Shown here piece by piece: positions 6,347 to 10,789 of a DNA stretch of 10,789 bases. Numbering within the stretch: position 1 is the first letter of the stretch; the number at the start of each line of letters is the position of its first letter. A program made the translations under genes and the position numbers. Below the pieces are notes generated by a model that worked only from the letters and a program-made list of their open reading frames with translations, was not told where the DNA came from and did not search any database. Source of the DNA: Dechloromonas sp. (GTDB lineage Bacteria; Pseudomonadota; Gammaproteobacteria; Burkholderiales; Rhodocyclaceae); NCBI GenBank assembly GCA_017302355.1, contig JAFLDQ010000120.1:1-10789 (forward strand), in the 5' to 3' direction.

Positions 6347-6882
6347 TATTGGGAGAATGGTGTTTTCTCTGTCCAAGTAAAGTTCGAAGATCGTTTGGAA
6401 ATAAGCCACTTCCCGTTCTTACGGACGAATTCGTCGTGATAGATCACGCCATGAGTAGTTTTTACATCCTTTCCGTCTTCTTTTCCGATCAGAGTGACTT
6501 GGCAATATGATCTCGTTTTTGCCGTGTCGCCCTGTAGGTCGATCGTTTGCTGTCCGTTTATGTGATAGACAACATCAAAAAGCGAGAGGTAGAACGTAAA
6601 AGCTTGGCCGATTGCTTTTCTTCCTTGAATGACACCTACCGAGACGCCTTTTACATGCGAGTCGATTATTGCGTCTTCCGTGAATAGAAGAAGCTGCTCA
6701 TCAATCTTCTTCTCGTCTGCTAGATTCGAAAACGTATCAATTACGTTGCGAATCGCGGTTCTGTCTTCAATCTGTTGAATTTGACTTGCGTCTGTTACCG
6801 GCTTTTCCTTTCCTACCGCAACATGGATGGGATAGATGCTCGCGAAGGTGAAAATGAGTAGTGAGTGGATCAATCTGTGCAT
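6346..6882 (-). CDS. Exported SnoaL/NTF2-like domain protein
   Basis: A 178-residue protein. The start at 6882 has an AGGAGAGA Shine-Dalgarno 4 bases upstream and gives a clear signal peptide (MHRLIHSLLIFTFASIYPIH, hydrophobic to about residue 22), so it should be exported. The mature part fits the SnoaL_4/NTF2-like fold: an N-terminal helix with IEDRTAIRNVIDTFSNLADEKKID (split, 38-61), LLLFTEDAIIDSH (64-76), IQGRKAIGQAF (85-95), VVYHINGQQTIDLQGDTA (104-121) and a final GKWLISKR (157-164). This fold serves as a small-molecule pocket in isomerases, cyclases, hydratases and many proteins of unknown role, so no reaction can be assigned. The gene is much AT-richer than its surroundings: two 60-base lines counted give 40% and 45% G+C. 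That indicates acquisition. Its stop codon abuts the RAYT end repeat. Confidence 0.8.
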   Translation of the reverse strand: MHRLIHSLLIFTFASIYPIHVAVGKEKPVTDASQIQQIEDRTAIRNVIDTFSNLADEKKIDEQLLLFTEDAIIDSHVKGVSVGVIQGRKAIGQAFTFYLSLFDVVYHINGQQTIDLQGDTAKTRSYCQVTLIGKEDGKDVKTTHGVIYHDEFVRKNGKWLISKRSSNFTWTEKTPFSQ

Positions 6883-6918
6883 GAACTCTCTCCTGATAAG
6901 CGTGAAACTCTGATCGGT

Positions 6919-6944
6919 GGCGTAACGAATAGCGTTTATCCGCC
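6919..6944. repeat. Degenerate REP-like palindrome
   Basis: GGCGTAACG (6919-6927) faces CGTTTATCCGCC (6933-6944), an imperfect inverted repeat like the dispersed GGCGGATAACG/CGTTATCCGCC elements common in proteobacterial genomes. The left arm lacks two bases. I recall this motif as a frequent intergenic repeat but cannot check its copy number here. Confidence 0.35.
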
Positions 6945-6992
6945 GACGCGGACGAGGTTGAAGGAGGCGGGCAGTCATATCGGCGGATAAAC
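6934..6992. repeat. 13-bp perfect inverted repeat
   Basis: GTTTATCCGCCGA at 6934-6946 pairs exactly with TCGGCGGATAAAC at 6980-6992, with a 33-base spacer. Within it CGAGGTT (6953-6959) also has its reverse complement AACCTCG at 6990-6996, so two foldings compete. It lies in the leader of the SnoaL-like gene and at the apparent edge of the IS91-type remnant. Confidence 0.5.
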
Positions 6993-7032
6993 CTCGTTGG
7001 ACTGGAGCGCCGGGCGGGCGCTGGTTATGGGG

Positions 7033-7060
7033 ATTGTAAGGGGGGCTTGGCCAAAGTCAA
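7033..7060 (-). promoter_or_regulatory. Strong sigma70-like promoter reading toward the SnoaL-like gene
   Basis: On the minus strand TTGACT (7060-7055) and TACAAT (7038-7033) each match 5 of 6 consensus positions with a 16-base spacer. Transcription would start near 7026 and give a leader of about 145 bases to the gene starting at 6882. The promoter lies downstream of the transposase remnant and points out of it; outward promoters are known at ends of IS91/ISCR-type elements. Confidence 0.6.
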
Positions 7061-7263
7061 GCGAATGGCATGAAGCGGGCTGGCGGATTGGGCTATTCCG
7101 CGCTTTGTGGCAATGGCAAGCGCCGGACTGAACGGGCGTAAAAGTGCCGGAAGGCCGTTGCCTGACTGACCTAACGCGATCTGGCCAAACGCCGGGCGCA
7201 AGCTGCCGGGAATGGCCGGGCCATTCCTCGTTGATGCCGCTTGCGCGGGTTTGCCGGGCGGTT

Positions 7264-7674
7264 TCACGGCGGTCCCCGGGCTCGGGTCTGCGGCAGGAGT
7301 GAGGCAGTAACCAGAAACTGACCACCGCAATACGGGCAGCACATCGACTCAAGACGAGCGATCCGGCGCAGGAAGGCGGCGACCGATTCGACGATCGCCG
7401 TTTCCGGCGGCGGCACGGCCAGTGCCGAGCGCGCCGCCGCCAGCCCGAGCTTCTTTCTCGCTGGCGAGAGCAGGCCATAGTGCCGGATGCGCTTGAACCC
7501 GCCGGGCAGGACGTGCAGCAGGAAGCGGGCGATGAACTCGCCCCCCGGCAAGCGCAGCACGCGCTTCTTGCCATCAACATCGGACCTCACCCGGAACGCC
7601 ACCTGTTCGCTCGTGATGCCGACGATTCGGAGGATCGGGGTCGGTGGCAGGGCCAGGCCGGTCTGCCCGCCCAA
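7264..7674 (-). pseudogene. IS91-family transposase, C-terminal remnant
   Basis: The frame encodes about 130 residues of the C-terminal part of a Y2-transposase (IS91/IS801/ISCR type). The characteristic block is present: QVAFRVRSDVDGKK, then LPGGEFIARFLLHVLPGGF and KRIRHYGLL, followed by a MCCPYCGG zinc-type motif near the end. The whole N-terminal two-thirds, including the HUH and the two catalytic tyrosines of the intact family, is absent: recognisable homology begins about residue 12 and an in-frame stop lies at 7683-7681. The possible TTG start at 7674 is therefore unlikely to be used. The remnant has a normal-looking C-terminal end, so the break is on the side toward the antiporter operon. 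Confidence 0.8.
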
Positions 7675-7773
7675 CCTGGCTCATTCCATTTGCCAACCGT
7701 GATTCGGGCGTCCTTTCCGGTTGTTCCGGGGTGTCGACCGCAGCAGCGCCGATAAGGCGCGACAGCTACCCTG

Positions 7774-8973
7774 TCAGGAGGAGCGGTGCACGATTTCCTT
7801 CATCCGCGCCAGTCTCGGCGCCACGATGGGCACGGTGAGCATGGTGCTGGCGATCGCCATCAGCAGCAACGCGGTGAAGGTTTCGCTGGTGATGATCTGC
7901 TTGTCGAGCAGGATGTTGACGAAAATGATCATGATCAGCGCCTTGGTCTGCAGCAGCCAGCCGATGATGCCGGCTTCGCCGGGAGCCCAGTCGAGGATGC
8001 GGCCGGCGATGCGCACGCCGAGCAGCTTGCCGGCGACCGAAACGGCGAGCAGCAGGGCGGCGGCGACGAACACCGCTTCGCCGCCGACGGCCCAGTTGGT
8101 GCGCAGCCCGGTGCTGAGGAAGAAGACGGGCATCATGACGAGCAGCACGTGGTGGCGCAGCTGGTCCATCCTTTCCTGGTCGAACCAGTCGGCTTCCATG
8201 CTGGCGCCGGCGAGGAAGGCGCCGACCATGAAGTGCAGCCCGGCCCAGTCGGCGCCGAAGGACACCACGGCCAGCCAGATCAGCGCGACGTACCAGCGGT
8301 CGCGTTCCTTGAGGCGCGCCATCAGGTGGTGGAAGGCCCAGGCGGCGAGGGCGAAGGTGACGAGGAAGGCGCCCTGGCGGCCAATGCGTTCCCAGTCCAT
8401 CAGGATCAATGCCAGCACGCCCCAGATGGCGATGTCGTCGAGGCTGGCGTAGCGCAGGATGCGCTGGCCAATGGGCTGGCGGAGTACTTCGAGCTTTTCC
8501 ATGAGCAGGATCAGGATGGGCAGCGCGGTGACGGCGCAGGCCATGCCGACGCCGACGACGAATTGCCAGGTTTCCGCCTGCGGGCCGATCCAGCCCGGCC
8601 AGCCGAGCAGCAGGACTGCCGCGGCACAGCCGAGGATCAGCGGCGTACCGAGCGCCAGGCCGGCGGTGATGCCGCTCTCGCGGCGGTGCGCCCAGGCTTT
8701 CTTGAGGTCGAGTTCGACGCCGGCGATCATCACGAACAGCATCACGGCCCACCAGGCGACGCCGTTCAGCGACTGGATGACGGCCGGGTTGAAGACGAAG
8801 GCGTAATAATCGGGGAAGACCTTGCCGAGGATGCCCGGCCCGAGCAGGATGCCGGTGATGATCTGGACGACGACCAGTGGCGCGTAATAGTCGGTACGCC
8901 CGAGCCGCCAGATCAGCCAGGGCACGGTGAAGATGATCGTCATCGCGATCAGGAAGATTTCCGTCGTATTCAT
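7774..8973 (-). CDS. Cation:proton antiporter, Kef/CPA2 type
   Basis: A 399-residue, very hydrophobic membrane protein with around a dozen membrane segments, matching the sodium/hydrogen exchanger domain family. Family marks: APLVVVQIITGILLGPGILG (31-50), MIAGVELDL (82-90), AVTALPIL (147-154) in the broken helix region, and ASLDDIAIWG (176-185), where the Asp pair D179-D180 matches the ion-binding acidic residues of CPA antiporters. It ends after the membrane domain: the cytosolic TrkA-N/RCK domain of KefB and KefC is absent. The ATG at 8973 is chosen because it forms an ATGA overlap with the glycosyltransferase stop; an in-frame ATG at 8988 has no better ribosome site. It is the last gene of its operon. 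Transported cation (Na+ or K+) cannot be told from the sequence. Confidence 0.88.
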   Translation of the reverse strand: MNTTEIFLIAMTIIFTVPWLIWRLGRTDYYAPLVVVQIITGILLGPGILGKVFPDYYAFVFNPAVIQSLNGVAWWAVMLFVMIAGVELDLKKAWAHRRESGITAGLALGTPLILGCAAAVLLLGWPGWIGPQAETWQFVVGVGMACAVTALPILILLMEKLEVLRQPIGQRILRYASLDDIAIWGVLALILMDWERIGRQGAFLVTFALAAWAFHHLMARLKERDRWYVALIWLAVVSFGADWAGLHFMVGAFLAGASMEADWFDQERMDQLRHHVLLVMMPVFFLSTGLRTNWAVGGEAVFVAAALLLAVSVAGKLLGVRIAGRILDWAPGEAGIIGWLLQTKALIMIIFVNILLDKQIITSETFTALLLMAIASTMLTVPIVAPRLARMKEIVHRSS

Positions 8974-9725
8974 CGAAGTCGGCGCCATGAGAGCAGCGGC
9001 AGGCGGAGCAGGAAACCGAGGAAAAGGCGCGCATGCATCCAGGTCAGCAAGGTGTTGTCGCGCAGGTAGCGGAAATGCGAGACACCGCCCTCGTCGGCGC
9101 GGTAGTAGCGCACCGGCGCGTCGATGTTGACCGGCCTGACGCCCGCCCAGCACAGGCGGACGGCCGCTTCCGGATCGAAATCGAAACGGCGCATCCAGCG
9201 GCTGGCCCGCATCACCCGCAGCAGCGGCGCGATCGGGTAGACGCGGAATCCGTACAGCGAGTCGCCGATGCCCATCCACAGGGTTTCGAGATTGGCCCAG
9301 CCGTTCGATACCTTGCGGCCATTGATGCGCAGCGCCGGAGCATCGGCGGCGAAGACCGGCTTGCCGAGCACCATCGCCGCGGGATCATTCCGGGAAGCTT
9401 CCATGAACGCGGGAATCAGGCTGGCCGGATGCTGCCCGTCGGAATCCATGGTCAGGGCGTGGGTGTACCCGGCGGCGGCGGCGCGCGTGATGCCTTCCAG
9501 CACGGCCGCGCCCTTGCCGCGATTCCCGGGAAGCGCGATGACGCGCAGGCCGTCGTCGGCGGCGGCCAGCGCCTGAAGTTGCCGCGGGCTGTCGTCGGTG
9601 CTGCCGTCGACGACGACCCACACCGGGTTCCATTGCCGGCGCGCCGCCCGCACCGTGTCGACCACCCGCGGCCCCGGGTTGTAGCTGGGGATGAGCACGA
9701 GATGAGTGAGCGAGGCCGGGGTCAT
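8970..9725 (-). CDS. Family 2 glycosyltransferase
   Basis: A 251-residue GT-A fold glycosyltransferase of family 2, similar to dolichyl-phosphate mannosyltransferase-type enzymes. It should transfer a sugar from a nucleotide-activated donor to a lipid or other acceptor on the cytoplasmic face. Visible motifs: LVLIPSYNPG near the start (9-18), VVVDGSTDDS (37-46), GNRGKGAAVLEG (67-78) and the metal-binding DSDGQH (94-99). A later FDFDPEAAVRLCWAG stretch (after residue 180) fits the acceptor-side part. The ATG at 9725 forms an ATGA overlap with the acyltransferase stop, which also rejects a longer frame running through that gene. A short hydrophobic C-terminal stretch (LFLGFLLRLPLL) may touch the membrane. 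Donor and acceptor unknown. Confidence 0.9.
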   Translation of the reverse strand: MTPASLTHLVLIPSYNPGPRVVDTVRAARRQWNPVWVVVDGSTDDSPRQLQALAAADDGLRVIALPGNRGKGAAVLEGITRAAAAGYTHALTMDSDGQHPASLIPAFMEASRNDPAAMVLGKPVFAADAPALRINGRKVSNGWANLETLWMGIGDSLYGFRVYPIAPLLRVMRASRWMRRFDFDPEAAVRLCWAGVRPVNIDAPVRYYRADEGGVSHFRYLRDNTLLTWMHARLFLGFLLRLPLLSWRRLR

Positions 9726-10510
9726 GACGCGGTCGCGCCGGTTGCGGTCGACGCTCCGGAAGCGCCCAATTCCGTGCGGAAGAACTGTTCGATCTGCGCC
9801 GTCAGGTCGCCGGCATCCTTCTGCGCGGGGAAACGGCGTCCGCGGCGGATGCGGATGTCGAGGGGCAGGTTCGGCCTGGCGAAGAGGGGCGCGTTCTTGC
9901 CCAGATAGGGCGAACTGAAGGCGATGCACAGCGCCTGCAGCGGGGCGCCGGTGCGCCCGGCGATCACTGCCGCCGTCGGCAGGAAGGGATTGACCGGAAA
10001 CGTCGAGGTGCGCGTCCCCTCGGGAAAGATGAGCAGTTGCGCGCCTTGCCGCAGCTCCTCGCGGGCGTCGAGGATCAGGTTCACCGGCACGTCGTTGCGG
10101 ATGTAGCGGGCGAGGCGTGCGGCGGCGCCGAACAGGATGTTGTCCATCAGCGCGGCCTTCATCACGCACACGGCGTTCGGCAGGCGCGAGAGGATCATGA
10201 CCGCGTCGAGCAGCGACGGGTGGTTGGCGACGACGATCAGCGGTCCTTCATGGCGCAGGCCGTCGAGCGCCGACAGCTCGAAGCGGCAGGCGCAGCAGAC
10301 GGTGAGGAAGCCGAGATAGGCGCGGAAACCGGCCATGATCGCGAAGCGGCCCAGCCGCTGGCCGTGGCGCCGCGGCAGCAGCGGATGGAGGATCAGCGCG
10401 AAGGGCAGCCAGAGCAGGCAGATCAGCGCCAGAAACCCGAGGCCGGCGGCCATCGCCAGGTATTCGTAGGCGATCCACAGGATTCCGCGACCGCCCTTGC
10501 GCTCAGTCAT
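9722..10510 (-). CDS. PlsC-type (lysophospholipid) acyltransferase
   Basis: A 262-residue membrane acyltransferase of the PlsC/1-acylglycerol-3-phosphate family. The catalytic HX4D motif is NHPSLLD at 96-102 (H97 and D102) and the substrate-binding block is FPEGTRTS at 162-169. Two hydrophobic segments precede them (about 12-45), consistent with a membrane anchor. It transfers an acyl group to a lipid or glycolipid hydroxyl. The ATG at 10510 overlaps the end of the MipA/OmpV gene by 8 bases and removes a longer N-terminus that would lie in that gene. Together with the next gene it suggests production or modification of an acylated glycolipid. Such pairs occur in aryl-polyene-type clusters, but also elsewhere; which applies here is not decided by this window. 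Confidence 0.9.
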   Translation of the reverse strand: MTERKGGRGILWIAYEYLAMAAGLGFLALICLLWLPFALILHPLLPRRHGQRLGRFAIMAGFRAYLGFLTVCCACRFELSALDGLRHEGPLIVVANHPSLLDAVMILSRLPNAVCVMKAALMDNILFGAAARLARYIRNDVPVNLILDAREELRQGAQLLIFPEGTRTSTFPVNPFLPTAAVIAGRTGAPLQALCIAFSSPYLGKNAPLFARPNLPLDIRIRRGRRFPAQKDAGDLTAQIEQFFRTELGASGASTATGATAS

Positions 10511-10789
10511 CGACCATGACGCGGGTGCTCGACTCGCCGAAGATCCAGGACAGAGCGACGCCGGCGGCGAAAGCATCCTTCTGGACGACCAGCGGACTGT
10601 CCTCGAACCTGGCTCCACCAAGGTTGCCGTAGCGCAGGAAGCCGCCGAGCCAGAAGCTCTGGAAGCGCTTCGAGATCCCCATCGTGTACTGCATGCCGGC
10701 GTAGCCCGACGGGGCTTCGTAGGCGGGACGGGCGGGCGTCGCGTACTGCGGGGCGACCGAGTAGTAGTAGGCGTTCTGGCGCTGGCTGC
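10503..10789 (-). CDS. MipA/OmpV-family outer membrane protein, C-terminal part
   Basis: The frame is open from the right edge, giving 94 visible C-terminal residues. The pattern is that of a MipA/OmpV beta-barrel C-terminus: ARPAYEAPSGYAG, then alternating strands such as FWLGGFLRYGNLGGARFEDS and AAGVALSWIFGESS. MipA is known in E. coli as a scaffold for murein-synthesising enzymes, and OmpV-type members are outer membrane proteins; the exact role here is open. The last residues are VMVDD rather than the terminal aromatic expected of the usual barrel-assembly signal, although WIF lies 12-14 residues from the end. Its stop codon lies inside the acyltransferase start region, so the two are co-transcribed. 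The N-terminal part lies beyond the window. Confidence 0.8.
   Translation of the reverse strand, partial: SQRQNAYYYSVAPQYATPARPAYEAPSGYAGMQYTMGISKRFQSFWLGGFLRYGNLGGARFEDSPLVVQKDAFAAGVALSWIFGESSTRVMVDD

Larger units (their letters stand above)
6883..7263. other. Non-coding stretch between SnoaL-like gene and IS91 remnant
   Basis: No frame here has convincing coding character. The stretch holds a 13-bp inverted repeat (6934-6946 and 6980-6992), a degenerate palindrome at 6919-6944, a 6-bp stem hairpin at 7006-7022 and a strong minus-strand promoter at 7033-7060. The part from about 6993 to 7263 follows directly on the transposase remnant and is probably the 3' non-coding end of the IS91-type element. 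The remainder is the leader region of the SnoaL-like gene. Confidence 0.5.
6993..7680. mobile_element. Truncated IS91-type element (boundaries approximate)
   Basis: The transposase remnant and the non-coding stretch after its stop, up to the inverted repeat ending at 6992, appear to be what is left of one IS91-type element. Limits are inferred: the right one from loss of homology and the in-frame stop near 7681, the left one from the point where promoter and hairpin sequences give way to the REP-like repeat. No terminal sequence could be confirmed. Confidence 0.4.

Noticed and set aside
6975..7580. A 201-codon minus-strand frame overlapping the IS91 remnant.
   Set aside because: The homology to IS91 transposases is in the other frame (7264-7674). 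This frame is Ser/Arg/Pro-rich without recognisable motifs.
7746..7775. Two small stem-loops (GCGCC/GGCGC and GACAG/CTGTC) at the end of the antiporter gene, considered as a terminator.
   Set aside because: Each stem has only five pairs and no T-run follows on the minus strand; such stems are frequent by chance at this GC content.
7786..9069. A 427-codon plus-strand frame opposite the antiporter, rich in Asp, His, Gln and Gly.
   Set aside because: It is the antisense image of the membrane protein gene, whose domain motifs and coupled start are clear.

Overview
The window reads as GC-rich proteobacterial chromosome; one 60-base line counted inside the large cytochrome gene (2161-2220) is 73% G+C. 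Codon use, gene families and style of organisation suggest a betaproteobacterium, perhaps Rhodocyclales, but that placement is inference. Every gene I accept is on the minus strand. The long plus-strand frames are GC-rich shadows of these genes.

Region 1 (1-4478) is a three-gene envelope operon, transcribed right to left. It holds a large di-haem c-type cytochrome of the CCP/MauG/RoxA-like kind, a lipoprotein, and a second exported protein with one CxxCH haem site that runs off the left edge. The genes are 13-14 bases apart. A perfect 22-bp palindrome (4505-4526) lies just upstream of the first start codon. The biochemical job of this trio is not known to me, and it is the best candidate here for an undescribed system.

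Region 2 (about 4670-7680) is a mosaic accessory segment. It contains, from left to right, a coding-looking fragment without a good start, a BrnT/BrnA toxin-antitoxin pair with a readable promoter flanked by direct repeats, a REP-associated tyrosine transposase (RAYT) gene bounded by 17-nt inverted repeats, an AT-rich exported SnoaL/NTF2-like gene, and the C-terminal remnant of an IS91-family transposase. A strong sigma70-like promoter lies just beyond the 3' end of that remnant and points toward the SnoaL-like gene.

Region 3 (7774-10789) is a tightly coupled operon read right to left. It runs from the 3' end of a MipA/OmpV-family outer-membrane gene to a PlsC-type acyltransferase, a family 2 glycosyltransferase and a Kef/CPA2-type cation:proton antiporter. 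Its starts overlap the preceding stops by 8, 4 and 4 bases. The acyltransferase and glycosyltransferase suggest lipid or envelope glycolipid modification, possibly the edge of a larger biosynthetic cluster to the right.

I saw no tRNA, rRNA or CRISPR array.
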